From positions 2,790,001 through 2,854,000 of the forward strand of contig NZ_CP093301.1 in the NCBI RefSeq assembly GCF_024362785.1: DNA of 64,000 nucleotides. The letters are read 5' to 3'. The translations under genes and the position numbers were made by a program. This stretch comes from Evansella sp. LMS18. Its GTDB lineage: Bacteria; Bacillota; Bacilli; Bacillales; Salisediminibacteriaceae. Under the pieces are notes generated by a model. That model saw only the letters and a program-made list of their open reading frames with translations, was not told where the DNA came from and ran no database searches. Of the stretch, positions 16,868-26,671 are shown piece by piece; position 1 is the stretch's first letter, and each line of letters opens with the position of its first letter.

Positions 16868-16935
16868 ATATGTTGACCAAAATGCTGCTGGACTTAATTT
16901 CACAGGAAAGCCTGCAGTAGTTACAGGGGGAAGTA

Positions 16936-18015
16936 ATGGAATATATTCTGAGAGCAGCAGAAGACTTTTTAAATAGAGCTTATTATGAGCTGGGAATGGA
17001 AGATAAACTGGATGGTCGTTTGAGGGAAGTTAAGGAACAAATAGATGTTACAGGTTATTATAATCACACATACGAAGAGCTTGCCTATGGAGCGAAAATG
17101 GCCTGGAGGAACAGCAATAAATGTATAGGCAGGTTATTCTGGAACAGTTTGGAAATAAGGGATTGCAGGCATCTGTCCGAGGAAGGGGAAGTTTTTTCCG
17201 CGCTGGAGTCCCATTTGGAATTTGCTGAAAATCAGGGGAAAATCAGACCGACTATCTCTATCTTTGCACCCCATACGATGGAAGAGGCTGCCCCGTTGAG
17301 AATCTGGAACCATCAGCTTATCAGATATGCAGGTTATACTTCCGGCAGTGGGATCACCGGGGACCCCATGTCTCTCGATTTCACACGCATTTGTGAAGGA
17401 TTGGGGTGGGAGGGGGAGAAAACTCCTTTTGATATTTTGCCGCTGGTAATTCAGTTAAGGGGAGAGCAGCCAGTCTGGAAGCAGTTTAAGCGAGGGGAAA
17501 TTAAGGAGGTTCTAATCAGCCATCCTGAATATGAAGAGATCGAGGCACTTGGCCTTCGCTGGTATGCTCTTCCGGCAATTTCCGATATGCTTTTGGAAAT
17601 CGGAGGAATAAAGTACCCTGCCGCACCTTTTAACGGCTGGTATATGGGCACAGAAATAGGAGCGAGAAATTTGGCAGATGAAGGCCGGTATAATATGCTT
17701 CCTGCTGTAGCAGAAGCGATAGGTATTGAACCAAAAAGAAATTCATCTCTCTGGAAGGACAGGGCTCTCGTTGAATTAAACAGAGCAGTCCTGTATTCGT
17801 ACCAGGAAGCAGGGGTGAGCATTGTTGATCATCATACAGCCGCTGAGCAGTTCAGGAAGTTCGAGAAACTGGAAAAGAAGCATGGCAGACAGCTAACAGG
17901 TGACTGGACCTGGCTTATCCCGCCAGTTTCCCCTGCTGCAACCCATATTTTTCATTCTGAATATAATAACAAGATAATCTCGCCTAATTATTTCAGCCAG
18001 GCCAAGCCATATTAA
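16936..18015 (+). CDS. nos: Bacterial nitric oxide synthase, oxygenase domain
   Basis: 359 residues, ATG seven bases after AGGGGG. The proximal haem ligand is Cys63 in [10 protein letters not shown]. The arginine-binding Glu240 lies in [24 protein letters not shown] and the tail IFHSEYNN match the pterin and dimer region. It is an oxygenase domain only, as usual in Bacillus (YflM-type), so electrons come from a separate flavodoxin/reductase. It converts L-arginine to NO and citrulline in the cytoplasm. It has its own promoter and terminator. This gene makes NO and is unrelated to the denitrification nos genes at 29-36 kb, although the symbol is confusingly similar. Confidence 0.95.
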   Translation: MEYILRAAEDFLNRAYYELGMEDKLDGRLREVKEQIDVTGYYNHTYEELAYGAKMAWRNSNKCIGRLFWNSLEIRDCRHLSEEGEVFSALESHLEFAENQGKIRPTISIFAPHTMEEAAPLRIWNHQLIRYAGYTSGSGITGDPMSLDFTRICEGLGWEGEKTPFDILPLVIQLRGEQPVWKQFKRGEIKEVLISHPEYEEIEALGLRWYALPAISDMLLEIGGIKYPAAPFNGWYMGTEIGARNLADEGRYNMLPAVAEAIGIEPKRNSSLWKDRALVELNRAVLYSYQEAGVSIVDHHTAAEQFRKFEKLEKKHGRQLTGDWTWLIPPVSPAATHIFHSEYNNKIISPNYFSQAKPY

Positions 18016-18044
18016 GTAATCTGATGAATAAGGTACCTGTTACA

Positions 18045-18074
18045 GGCCCCGTTATAAGCGGGGTCTTTCTTTTA
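18045..18074 (+). terminator. Terminator of NO synthase
   Basis: GGCCCCG and CGGGGTC pair over a short loop, with TCTTTCTTTT after. Confidence 0.75.
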
Positions 18075-18104
18075 AAAGATAAGAAAGTATAACATCCCAC
18101 GATA

Positions 18105-18226
18105 GTTGTCTAGCTCCAGCGCCTACGAGCTCGAGGTCACTTCAGGCCTTTTCAGAAGCCAAAGAGCGGCTTCTATCAAAGTCCTTCCAGTGCTTGTCGC
18201 TCGTGACCAAGGCGCTTGCGCTTTTC
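18105..18226. repeat. Imperfect-palindrome intergenic repeat (TCTAGCTCCAGCGCCT ... AGGCGCTTGCGCTTTTC)
   Basis: The left arm AGCGCCT and inner GGTCAC are mirrored by GTGACC and AGGCGCT on the right, about 100 bases apart. From memory, this TAGCTCCAGCGCC-type element is abundant between genes in many Bacillaceae; I know no agreed name. The short frame across it is repeat-derived. Confidence 0.65.
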
Positions 18227-18343
18227 TTTATTTCCGGAAGACCAACCTCAAGATTCAGCTTCCTGTAACAACTCCCATCCAAACTTCCTGGGAACTTAAG
18301 GTAAAATTAAAGTAAGTCATCTGCAAGGGGAGGAGGGGCTGCC

Positions 18344-19924
18344 ATGATAACTTTAGGAACAATTGCAGGTGGTATAGGACTTTTTTTACTCGGCATGCAT
18401 CTGATGACAGATGGATTAAAGGCTATGGCCGGAGATGCGCTGAAAAACTTGCTGAGCAAGTTCACAGGGGGAATATTTTCTTCTATCCTGACCGGAACGA
18501 CGATTACTGCGCTGATTCAGTCATCCAGCGCGGCTACATTTATGACAATTGGCTTCGTAAGCGCCGGGTTGTTAACATTCGGCCAGTCTGTTGGTGTAAT
18601 CATCGGAGCGAACCTTGGAAGCACGAGTACAGGATGGATTGTTTCCGCGATTGGTTTTCAGGTTAATATGTCAGCCCTGGCACTCCCGTTAATAGGCGGC
18701 GGAGTGCTGCTGAAGCTGTTTTCAAAGGATCGCTTTGCGCCCCATGGTCTTGCTCTGGCCGGTTTTGGGCTGCTGTTTTTAGGTATCGATGTTCTGCAGG
18801 GAGGAGTGTCAGGCTTCGTGGATACCTTTAACTTCGGGCAGTTTGATGATTCCCGATGGTGGCTGCCTTATTTGCTGATTCTTATAGGCATTGCTATGAC
18901 GGTTGTTCTTCAGTCATCCAGCGCTGCGGTTGTTACAACTTTAACGGCTGTTCATATGGGGGCGATTGATTTTCATCAGGCGGCAATCCTGGTTATCGGG
19001 CAGAATGTGGGAACAACGGTTAAAGCGTTTATCGCGGCAATCGGCGGCACCGCGGCTGCCAAAAGGACTGCAGCCGCTCATATATTATTCAATTTGCTGA
19101 CAGGGCTTGCTGCGTTTCTTACACTTAACTGGCTAATACAGGCTGTATTTTATATTACCGATTTATTTGGAATAGCGGACCTCGCCGTAGCACTTGCGGT
19201 GTTCCATACTTTATTTAATATATTGGGCGTTGTTCTGATAATAAGTATAATGCCTTGGTTTAAAGCTCTTTTGATGCGCCTTATTCCTGAAGAGGAGAAA
19301 CGGCACCATCAGTATCTGGATCCATCTGTAGCAGCGGTTGGTCCGGTAGCGATTGAAGCTTCAAAGAGGGCGTTAGCAGAAGTTCTTTTCTCTGTAGCAG
19401 AAAAGGGGCATCAAAAACTGACAACAGGGCTGCAAAACAACAGTAAAAGCTTTGAGTTGGATTTTACTGAAGAGGAAAAGGCTCTTGAAGATATTCAGGC
19501 TTTTCTCTCCGGAGTAGGAAAAGGAAGCCCGGCACATGCAAAGAATGAGTATGAGGAGCAGATAGCAGCTGTTCATGCTATTGACCACCTGGACAGACTT
19601 ATTAAGGCGGTAAAAGAAGAAGGCTATTCTGCGGAAGTTGTCAGGATTCAGGAACTTTCACGGGAAATGGCGGCGGTATTTGAGGATACGATGGAAAAAT
19701 TAAATTCAGGGGATTTCACGGAGCTGCTGATAAACACGGAGAAGCAGTCATTAATGATTGCCGAACTCCGGCGCGAAGACAGAAAAGAGATGTTTAAATC
19801 TACTATTACAGACAACACAAGCATTGATACGGCAATTCGAACCGTGCAGACAATCCACTGGTTTGACAGGCAGGCCTATCATTTATGGAGGGCGGTCTTC
19901 CATCTTCAGCCCCGCGGCAAGTAA
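18344..19924 (+). CDS. Na+/phosphate cotransporter family protein (NptA/YjbB-type) with PhoU-like tail
   Basis: 526 residues, ATG after GGGGAGGAGGGG. The membrane part (about 1-310) contains the two inverted QSSSA motifs of the family, at 59-63 (IQSSSAATF) and near 190 (LQSSSAAVVTT), plus GANLGSTSTGW and GQNVGTTVKAF repeats. The C-terminal 200 residues are helical and resemble a PhoU domain. Bacterial members move phosphate with Na+; direction (uptake or efflux) varies. It converges on the desaturase gene, sharing a terminator. Confidence 0.88.
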   Translation: MITLGTIAGGIGLFLLGMHLMTDGLKAMAGDALKNLLSKFTGGIFSSILTGTTITALIQSSSAATFMTIGFVSAGLLTFGQSVGVIIGANLGSTSTGWIVSAIGFQVNMSALALPLIGGGVLLKLFSKDRFAPHGLALAGFGLLFLGIDVLQGGVSGFVDTFNFGQFDDSRWWLPYLLILIGIAMTVVLQSSSAAVVTTLTAVHMGAIDFHQAAILVIGQNVGTTVKAFIAAIGGTAAAKRTAAAHILFNLLTGLAAFLTLNWLIQAVFYITDLFGIADLAVALAVFHTLFNILGVVLIISIMPWFKALLMRLIPEEEKRHHQYLDPSVAAVGPVAIEASKRALAEVLFSVAEKGHQKLTTGLQNNSKSFELDFTEEEKALEDIQAFLSGVGKGSPAHAKNEYEEQIAAVHAIDHLDRLIKAVKEEGYSAEVVRIQELSREMAAVFEDTMEKLNSGDFTELLINTEKQSLMIAELRREDRKEMFKSTITDNTSIDTAIRTVQTIHWFDRQAYHLWRAVFHLQPRGK

Positions 19925-19926
19925 CG

Positions 19927-19975
19927 AAAAAAGGGTTCCGGTTATGTCTCTCAGACACTAACCGAACCCTTTTAC
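19927..19975. terminator. Bidirectional terminator
   Basis: AAAAAAGGGTTC and GAACCCTTTT, with GGTTA/TAACC inside, form a long stem between the convergent transporter and desaturase genes. Confidence 0.8.
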
Positions 19976-19982
19976 TATTATA

Positions 19983-21059
19983 TCATCCTGATTTGTTTTC
20001 CTCTTTGCTGCTGCTCTGCGGTTTCGGCGAAACATTATCCGGATCCAGTCCGTGGCCCAGTGAGCCATATATTGTTCCGCCCTGTGGGTCAACCAGTTCA
20101 TTTTGCTGGAAGTATACCCGGGGAGTTTTCCAGAGGGCCGCCATTGCCTTATGCATTGGCATCTCGTGATAACGCTCCGGCCACATCCTTATTATTTGCT
20201 CTTTAACAAGCGGATAATACTTAGAACTCATTGCCGGAAACAGATGATGTTCCGTGTGGTAAGAAAAATTAAAGTGGAGAACATTTACCCACTTAGGCAC
20301 TGTTACAGTCAGGCTGTTTGCCAGCGGATCGTTCACAGGTGTAATCGGGTTCAGCCTGTGATTTGTTGAGATATATGCCATCACCACAAAGTTTGCGATT
20401 AATAATGGGATAAGAAATGCGAACAGCCATTTTTCAAATCCCATAATAAACATTAAACCAATCCACGTGGCCCACGGCAGTATTGCCTGCAGCCATACTT
20501 TTGGCCGTTTTTTTGGCTGAAATTCTTTAATGTACATCATAAAACACTTTAAAGAATGCATCGTAAACTGGACCGTGAGTGATGCAAAGGCTGAAAAAGC
20601 ACGAACAGGTAAAGGAAGCTTGTAAATCCAAACTAAGAACTTCATTTTTGAGATTTTTTCAAGTGTTGGCCAGGAATCAGGATCTTTTTCGTCGTTTTGT
20701 GTATGGACATGGTGAGTAAGGTTATGCCATTTTCTCCAGAGCTGCGGCCCGGTACTCAGCGGCCAGAATGCCACCGCACCAAGAAAATCGCGAAGCCATG
20801 GTTTTCTCACGACTGTCCCATGCAGGATTTCGTGGCCTAAAAAACCAAGGCCGGCAAAACTAAGGCCGATTACTACGGAAAGTAAAAGATTGAGGAGTGG
20901 ATGCAGGTTAAGCAAACCTATCATAAGGAACCCTGAAACCACTGTAATTAAATAGGCCAGTCCTCCGAAAAGGCGGGTTGGTACTGGTTTAAAAGCTTCT
21001 TTCGGTAAATGTTTTGATACGCGTGCAGCGTACCAGCCAAACGTGTGAAGGTCTTTCAT
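19983..21059 (-). CDS. Membrane fatty acid desaturase
   Basis: 358 residues, ATG start. Three histidine boxes hold the di-iron centre: HEILH (76-80), HNLTHH (112-117) and HTEHH (near 266-270). Four or so membrane helices lie between them. The family introduces double bonds in acyl chains of phospholipids or acyl-CoA with O2 and reduced ferredoxin or cytochrome b5-like donors. It is related to acyl-lipid desaturases such as Bacillus Des, but the C-terminal extension (about 40 polar residues) differs. No DesKR-like two-component system is nearby. Confidence 0.85.
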   Translation of the reverse strand: MKDLHTFGWYAARVSKHLPKEAFKPVPTRLFGGLAYLITVVSGFLMIGLLNLHPLLNLLLSVVIGLSFAGLGFLGHEILHGTVVRKPWLRDFLGAVAFWPLSTGPQLWRKWHNLTHHVHTQNDEKDPDSWPTLEKISKMKFLVWIYKLPLPVRAFSAFASLTVQFTMHSLKCFMMYIKEFQPKKRPKVWLQAILPWATWIGLMFIMGFEKWLFAFLIPLLIANFVVMAYISTNHRLNPITPVNDPLANSLTVTVPKWVNVLHFNFSYHTEHHLFPAMSSKYYPLVKEQIIRMWPERYHEMPMHKAMAALWKTPRVYFQQNELVDPQGGTIYGSLGHGLDPDNVSPKPQSSSKEENKSG

Positions 21060-21373
21060 TTTTGGCCCCTTTCTTTAAGCTTTTTTAAAGGTTTTATTAC
21101 AGCTCATTAAATGCATTTAGGTGTGTTATAGGTAAATTAAATCTGTAAGTGTTTGCATTTGCAGTGGGTGCAAAACTTCCACCACAGACTTCCTAACATT
21201 TATCCTAACAACAGTTCATGGAAGAGTCAATAAAAACTTATAACCAGGTAATAAGTCCAGGGTATAAAAAAAGACCTGGACAACGAAAAGAATGGTTTTT
21301 GACTGAGATGAACCCTGGAAACTGAATGTGATTCTGAACATTATATACATAAAATACATTTATGTGCGGGAGC
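21060..21373. other. Intergenic region upstream of desaturase and downstream of recQ
   Basis: It should hold the desaturase promoter. A hairpin GTCCAGG (21255-21261)/CCTGGAC (21275-21281) is present, with an A-run on its loop side only. No ORF or riboswitch is recognised. Confidence 0.4.
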
Positions 21374-23527
21374 TTAACCCCCGCACTTCATTGCAAGTTT
21401 AATGTCAAAATAGCTTACCTCTTCAGGAAGGGCTTCTTTTAACGGTTTTAAACCATTTTCAAGACCGATTTCGGCTATTTTACCCTGAATCATCTCTAAT
21501 TTTGATTCATCTGCCAGCTCCGCAGGATTAATTTCAACACCTTCATCCATAGCTTTTAACAAGTGCCCCTGGACAGTGGAGAGAGTTATCTCTCTCTGGG
21601 CGGCGATCTCTTCCATAGTGTTACCTTGTAAAAACAGCTCGCCCGTTTCCAGATGACTTGGTTTTTCCCCTGGAATTCTTTTTTTCGCTGGACGCTGGAC
21701 AGCTGTCGTATACTGTGACGAATCCCTGGCCAGTTCTGGGTGTTCATTTTTAAAGCGGGAGATTTCGGCAAGTATTTCTTCCCCGTAATTTTCAAACTTC
21801 TGCTCTCCGACTCCTTTTACGGTAAGCATTTCAGCTTTATTCCCAGGCAGTTTTAAGCACAGTTCATTTAATGTTTTGTCTGAGAAAACCATATATGGAG
21901 CAATGCCGGATTCTTTAGCCAGGCGGGACCGGAGAGACCTGAGCTGTTCGAACAGCGGATGGCTCGGTGCGATTTCGACAGGCTGCTTTTCTTTTTTCCG
22001 CTCCACAGTAAGCTCGCCCTTTAATACATATAGTGCCCTTTCTGTTAACTGAAGCACAGGGTAACTGCTGTCGCTCATGGAGATGAATTGGGAAGCTGTG
22101 AGGAAATCAATGAACTGGCTTACCTCCTTCTGGCTTCTTTCCTTCATTAACCCGAATGTAGAGAGTTTGTCCAGAGACATCTCTTTCACCTTTTTATTCC
22201 CTGAGCCGGTTAACACTTGTGCCACCATTGTTTTCCCGAAACGCTCTCTCATTCTTTTAATACAGGAAAAGACCATCTGTGCCTCTCGCGTCACATCTTC
22301 ACTTTCCCGCTCATCTGTACAATGGCCGCACTTTCCACATGGCCTGGAAGCTTCATCGCCGAAATAGTCAAGAATATATGTCTGGAGACAGCTTTCTGTG
22401 TGGCAATAATTGGTCATGGCCTGAAGTTTCTTATATTCATTTTCTTTCCGTTGTTCACTTAAGTTTGACTGATCAATCAGGAACTGCTGAATCCGGATAT
22501 CCTGGGGGGAAAAAAGAAGCAGGCACTCGCTTTCTTCTCCATCCCTTCCGGCACGTCCGGCCTCCTGGTAGTAACTTTCAATATTTCGCGGAATTTGATA
22601 ATGAATAACGAATCTCACATTGGACTTGTTAATCCCCATACCAAAGGCATTCGTTGCGACCATAACCTGAAGCTGGTCATAGACGAATTTCTCCTGCATT
22701 TCGTCTCTTTCACTGCTTGTCATCCCCCCATGATACTTACCGGTCTGGACGCCGTTATGCTCGAGAAAACTGTGGAGACGTTCCACTTCTTTCCTTGTAG
22801 CAGCATAAATAATGCCTGAATGGGAAGCATTCCTGTTCAGATAATCTTTTAAATACGCGTCCCGGTCCTGTCCCTTTAAAACATGGAAAGAAAGGTTTTC
22901 CCTCGCAAATCCTGTCTGGACCACATTGTCTTCTTTAATATTCAGAGCATCGCAAATATCCAAAGTAACTTCCGGTGTTGCTGTCGCTGTGAGTGCCAGT
23001 ACAGCAGGCTCGGGAAATAATTCACCTATAAGACCCGGCGTTTTCATGTAGCTTGGACGGAAATCATGCCCCCACTGGGATAAACAATGGGCTTCATCTA
23101 CTGCCACGAGGGAGACTTCCAGCCGCTTTATCTGCTGTAAAAATGAAGGTGCGTCCAGGCGCTCAGGAGCTATATAAACGAGTTTATATTTTCTCTCTTT
23201 CATTGAATGCAATCTTTCGTTAACTTCTTCAGCAGATAAAGTACTGTTTATATAGGTGGATGGGATGCCAACTTCATTCAGTTCATCCACCTGATCCTTC
23301 ATGAGGGAAATCAGTGGAGAAATTACCAGGGTAAGTCCAGGGAGCATTAAGGAGGGAATCTGGTAACAGATGGACTTTCCGCCCCCTGTAGGCATAATTC
23401 CCATACTCCGTCTGCCTTGCAATATATTGGTGATTATCTCTTCCTGTCCCGGCCGGAATGTGTCATATCCGTAATGCTGATGAAGAAGATGGTTTGCTTG
23501 TGTCATAGCTCTAATGCTCATTAGCAT
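21374..23527 (-). CDS. recQ: ATP-dependent DNA helicase RecQ
   Basis: 717 residues if started at the ATG at 23527; the ATG at 23521 sits at better distance from GGAGG and is an alternative. Superfamily 2 motifs: TGGGKS (48-52), VDEAHCLSQWGHDFRP (near 142), and ATNAFGMGINK...QEAGRAGRDG. A zinc site CGKCGHC and winged-helix RQC region follow. Next comes an HRDC domain (about 530-600), then a C-terminal helical extension resembling the HTH_40 domain (ETGELFLQGNTMEEIA). This matches full-length RecQ rather than the shorter RecS. It unwinds 3' to 5' during recombination repair. Confidence 0.93.
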   Translation of the reverse strand: MLMSIRAMTQANHLLHQHYGYDTFRPGQEEIITNILQGRRSMGIMPTGGGKSICYQIPSLMLPGLTLVISPLISLMKDQVDELNEVGIPSTYINSTLSAEEVNERLHSMKERKYKLVYIAPERLDAPSFLQQIKRLEVSLVAVDEAHCLSQWGHDFRPSYMKTPGLIGELFPEPAVLALTATATPEVTLDICDALNIKEDNVVQTGFARENLSFHVLKGQDRDAYLKDYLNRNASHSGIIYAATRKEVERLHSFLEHNGVQTGKYHGGMTSSERDEMQEKFVYDQLQVMVATNAFGMGINKSNVRFVIHYQIPRNIESYYQEAGRAGRDGEESECLLLFSPQDIRIQQFLIDQSNLSEQRKENEYKKLQAMTNYCHTESCLQTYILDYFGDEASRPCGKCGHCTDERESEDVTREAQMVFSCIKRMRERFGKTMVAQVLTGSGNKKVKEMSLDKLSTFGLMKERSQKEVSQFIDFLTASQFISMSDSSYPVLQLTERALYVLKGELTVERKKEKQPVEIAPSHPLFEQLRSLRSRLAKESGIAPYMVFSDKTLNELCLKLPGNKAEMLTVKGVGEQKFENYGEEILAEISRFKNEHPELARDSSQYTTAVQRPAKKRIPGEKPSHLETGELFLQGNTMEEIAAQREITLSTVQGHLLKAMDEGVEINPAELADESKLEMIQGKIAEIGLENGLKPLKEALPEEVSYFDIKLAMKCGG

Positions 23528-23803
23528 TCATCCTCCAGTAAAAAATTATTCGATAGATTTGGACTAGGTTTATTGTACATGATAGAGGCGGGGGAACATA
23601 GGCTGATTTTTGTGCAGGATAACAAATTTTATTTAGTTAAACTATTTTCTTTTACTGGCAGCAATGTAAGCGTTGACAAATAGGGTGCTGAATAAAAATT
23701 ATCAAAAAATAGTTTGACAGGTTTGTTAGATAGGAGTAATATTACGAATGTCTTAAAAAAACAAAAAATTAAATTATATTTTAATAATAAAAATTAAAAA
23801 CAT

Positions 23804-23937
23804 CTTCTTATTTAGAGAGACGGAGGGACAAGGCCCTGTGAAGTCTCGGCAGCGGGTTCTGGGAGAACGTGAATTCCCGGAACACTGTGCCACTTCCTGC
23901 AAACCCCTGTATTAGACGGGTTTGAGAGATAAGAAGA
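23804..23937 (+). ncRNA. SAM-I (S-box) riboswitch
   Basis: The element opens with TCTTCTTA and closes with TAAGAAGA (P1). It contains the S-box core GAGGGACAAGGCCCTGTGAA, then GTCTCGGCAGC, a hairpin with GGTTCTGGGAGAACG, and GTGCCACTTCCTGC. SAM binding should stabilise P1; without SAM, the 3' strand AAGAAGAG (23930-23937) can instead pair with CTCTTCTT of the terminator and let transcription continue into metNIQ. Confidence 0.96.
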
Positions 23938-23969
23938 GTGCGGATACATAATAAATCCTGTTTATGTCG

Positions 23970-24004
23970 CCCCTCTTCTTACACAAAAGAAGAGGGGTTT
24001 TTTA
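23970..24004 (+). terminator. Riboswitch-controlled terminator
   Basis: CCCCTCTTCTT and AAGAAGAGGGG form a strong stem followed by TTTTTTA. The left arm is complementary to the riboswitch P1 3' strand, giving the antiterminator. Confidence 0.93.
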
Positions 24005-24070
24005 TTTGTCACAAAATCGTCGGGGGTCTGGCCCCGCACGATTTGCGAGGAAAGAAGGGAGCATGAAAGC

Positions 24071-25099
24071 ATGATTGTTTTTGACAAGGTGTCGAAAGTG
24101 TTTGGTGAAGGGGAAGAAAAGGTTGCGGCTGTTAAGGATGTCTCCCTTGAAGTGGAAAAAGGAGATATATACGGAGTGATCGGGTTCAGCGGTGCAGGTA
24201 AAAGCACGCTCATCCGCTGTGTAAACCTCCTTGAACGGCCTACTACAGGTAAAGTCTTAATAAATGGGGAGGACATTACGGAGTTCTCCCCTGCCAAGCT
24301 GAGAGATAAACGAAAAAATATCGGGATGATTTTTCAGCATTTTAATCTTGCTGAAACGAAAACAGTGTTCGCTAATGTAGCCATCCCCCTGCAGCTGGCG
24401 AAGGTTCCAAAAGAAGAAGTAAAGACAAAGGTAACTGAATTACTGGAATTCGTCGGACTTGGAGATAAAGCAGACCAGTATCCGGATCAGCTTTCCGGGG
24501 GACAAAAACAGCGTATTGGGATAGCAAGGGCACTTGCGACATCACCTGAAATTCTGCTTTGTGATGAAGCTACTTCAGCCCTTGACCCGCAGACTACTGG
24601 TTCAATTCTGAAGCTTTTGAAAAAAGTTAACAGAGAGCTCAACATCACGATCTTAATGATTACTCACGAAATGCACGTGATCAGGCAGATCTGCAATAAA
24701 GTTGCCGTAATGGAAAATGGTGAGCTCATTGAATCAGGTTCCGTTTTTGATGTCTTTTCAAAACCACAGGCGAAGACGACGAGAAACTTTGTTAACTCGG
24801 TAATGCAGGATGATATTCCCCAGTCTATCCTCAATATGCTGGCACCGGAAGATAAGCATTCGACTTTATACCGGATTCTGTTTGAAGGGGGACTTGCGGG
24901 AAAGCCTGTTCTGTCAAGTATCGCTAGGAAATATGACCTTGATGTGAATGTGCTTCATGGACATATTACAGAGCTCCAGGACAAGCCGTTCGGGAACCTG
25001 ATAGTCCAGTTTTACGGCCAGGAGGAAAACATCCGCAAAGCCACAGCGGAAATTGGAAAGAACTTAATCATAAAGGAGGTAGAACGGAATGGAGATTGA
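24071..25099 (+). CDS. metN: Methionine ABC transporter ATP-binding protein
   Basis: 342 residues. The ATG at 24071 follows GAAGGGAG by about ten bases; an ATG at 24063 is out of frame. Walker A GFSGAGKST is near 38-46, signature LSGGQKQRIG near 140, Walker B LLCDEATSALD, and H-loop ITHEM. The last 80 residues form the NIL domain that senses methionine in MetN proteins (trans-inhibition). It powers uptake of methionine or its derivatives through MetI with MetQ as receptor. It overlaps metI by 11 bp. Expression should be off when SAM is plentiful, through the S-box upstream. Confidence 0.95.
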   Translation: MIVFDKVSKVFGEGEEKVAAVKDVSLEVEKGDIYGVIGFSGAGKSTLIRCVNLLERPTTGKVLINGEDITEFSPAKLRDKRKNIGMIFQHFNLAETKTVFANVAIPLQLAKVPKEEVKTKVTELLEFVGLGDKADQYPDQLSGGQKQRIGIARALATSPEILLCDEATSALDPQTTGSILKLLKKVNRELNITILMITHEMHVIRQICNKVAVMENGELIESGSVFDVFSKPQAKTTRNFVNSVMQDDIPQSILNMLAPEDKHSTLYRILFEGGLAGKPVLSSIARKYDLDVNVLHGHITELQDKPFGNLIVQFYGQEENIRKATAEIGKNLIIKEVERNGD

Positions 25100-25751
25100 T
25101 TGGAGTACATTTTGGGTCCGTGTATGGGACGCTACCCTTGAAACATTGCTTATGACAGGTTTTTCCCTGTTCTTTGCGGCATTGCTCGGGATTCCTATCG
25201 GGATCGCTCTCGTTGTTACTAGGAAGGGCGGACTGTTTCAAAACAATATAACATTCACGATTACTAATACCATCGTTAATATTTTCCGCTCTATCCCATT
25301 TATTATTCTAATGGTAGCTATTATACCTTTTACGAGATTCGTAGTCGGAACATCCATCGGGACAGCGGCCGCTGTTGTACCGCTCGTAGTATTCGCGGCC
25401 CCATTTATTGCCCGTCTCGTGGAAAGCAGCCTTCTGGAAGTTTCACCTGGAATTATTGAGGCCGCAGAATCGATGGGGGCAACACCATGGCAGATTATTT
25501 TCCGTTTTATGGTGCCTGAAGCTCTCAGCTCACTCATTTTAAACTTAACAATCGCAACGATTGGTATTATCGGTGCTTCTGCCATGGCCGGAGCCATTGG
25601 CGGAGGCGGACTTGGAGATCTGGCGATAGCTTACGGCTACCAGAGGTTCCATACGGACGTCATGATTGTTACTGTGGTCATTCTTGTTGTGCTCGTACAA
25701 GGGCTGCAGATGGCAGGAAACCGTTTTTCCCAGGCAATCCGGAGACGGTAA
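25089..25751 (+). CDS. metI: Methionine ABC transporter permease
   Basis: 220 residues, ATG seven bases after AAAGGAGGT. Five membrane segments are visible, with the permease EAA loop in IIEAAESMGATPWQIIFRFMVPEA (coupling helix contacting MetN). The start lies inside metN, so translation is coupled. It is the membrane channel of the methionine uptake system. Confidence 0.95.
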   Translation: MEIDWSTFWVRVWDATLETLLMTGFSLFFAALLGIPIGIALVVTRKGGLFQNNITFTITNTIVNIFRSIPFIILMVAIIPFTRFVVGTSIGTAAAVVPLVVFAAPFIARLVESSLLEVSPGIIEAAESMGATPWQIIFRFMVPEALSSLILNLTIATIGIIGASAMAGAIGGGGLGDLAIAYGYQRFHTDVMIVTVVILVVLVQGLQMAGNRFSQAIRRR

Positions 25752-25804
25752 GATCAGAAGGGATTTAAATAATTTTTATATACACCAAAGGAGAGACATA
25801 TCAG

Positions 25805-26623
25805 ATGAAAAAACTACTTTTAACACTAACAGGCTTAATAACTGCAGGAACAATCTTAACTGCATGCGGCGGTGACGATGACACAGTAACGGTAGGAGTT
25901 AACGGCTCCGGAGTTCCAGTTTGGGAATACATGAAAGATAAAGCTGCAGAAGAAGATATAACAATCGACATTGTGGAGTTTGCCGACTATGTAAGGCCAA
26001 ACCAGGCTCTTGCTGATGGTGAAATTGATATCAATGCTTTCCAGACTGTTTCTTATTTTGACCATTTTAAAGAGCAGCATAATCTTGATCTTGTGCCTAT
26101 CGGAGCGACATATCTGGCGCCAATGGGACTGTATTCCGACAAACATGAATCACCGGAAGATATCCCGGAAGGTGCTACAATCACAATTGACCAGGAAGAA
26201 ACAAACCAGGGACGAGCACTTCTTTTACTGGAAGAAGCAGGCCTCATTGGACTGGCAGATGAATTTGAGGGAGTAGGCGGACCTGAGTATATTACAGAAA
26301 ATCCCCTCGGCCTTGAATTCGAGCAAATCCAGGCTGCCCACGCACCACGTGCGCTGCCGGATGTTGATGCTGCAGTAATCAATAATGGTGTTGCGAGAGA
26401 AGCAGGTTTTAGTCCTTTAGAGGATGCGATATACATTGAAGGTGCTACTGCAGATCCTTATATCAACATAATCGCTGCACAGGCGGAGCGCCAGGACGAT
26501 GAAACACTGCTTAGAGTTGTAGAGCTTTACCAGCAGGAAGATGTAGAAAACTATCTTCTTGAAGCGTATAATCAGGCACTGGTTCCGATGTTTGTAAGTC
26601 TGGAAGAACTGCAGGACTATTAA
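25805..26623 (+). CDS. metQ: Methionine-binding lipoprotein
   Basis: 272 residues, ATG after AAAGGAGAG. The signal peptide ends in the lipobox LTAC with the lipidated Cys21. The mature part has the NlpA/MetQ family features: DYVRPNQALADGEIDINAFQT, FDHFKEQHNLDLVPIG, and IDQEETNQGRALLLLEEAGLI. It captures methionine outside the membrane for MetI/MetN. It is the last gene of the S-box operon; a terminator follows 13 bases later. Confidence 0.95.
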   Translation: MKKLLLTLTGLITAGTILTACGGDDDTVTVGVNGSGVPVWEYMKDKAAEEDITIDIVEFADYVRPNQALADGEIDINAFQTVSYFDHFKEQHNLDLVPIGATYLAPMGLYSDKHESPEDIPEGATITIDQEETNQGRALLLLEEAGLIGLADEFEGVGGPEYITENPLGLEFEQIQAAHAPRALPDVDAAVINNGVAREAGFSPLEDAIYIEGATADPYINIIAAQAERQDDETLLRVVELYQQEDVENYLLEAYNQALVPMFVSLEELQDY

Positions 26624-26635
26624 GAATATGATGAA

Positions 26636-26671
26636 TGCACACGGGCTTCTTCCTGCCTGTGTGTATTTTTG
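26636..26671 (+). terminator. Terminator of metNIQ
   Basis: GCACACGGGC pairs with GCCTGTGTGT and is followed by ATTTTT. Confidence 0.85.

Noticed and set aside
16761-16976. 71-residue plus-strand ORF before NO synthase
   Set aside because: It starts inside the terminator stem, covers the NO synthase promoter and has no binding site.
18106-18315. 69-residue ORF over the palindromic repeat
   Set aside because: Repeat-derived, no ribosome binding site.
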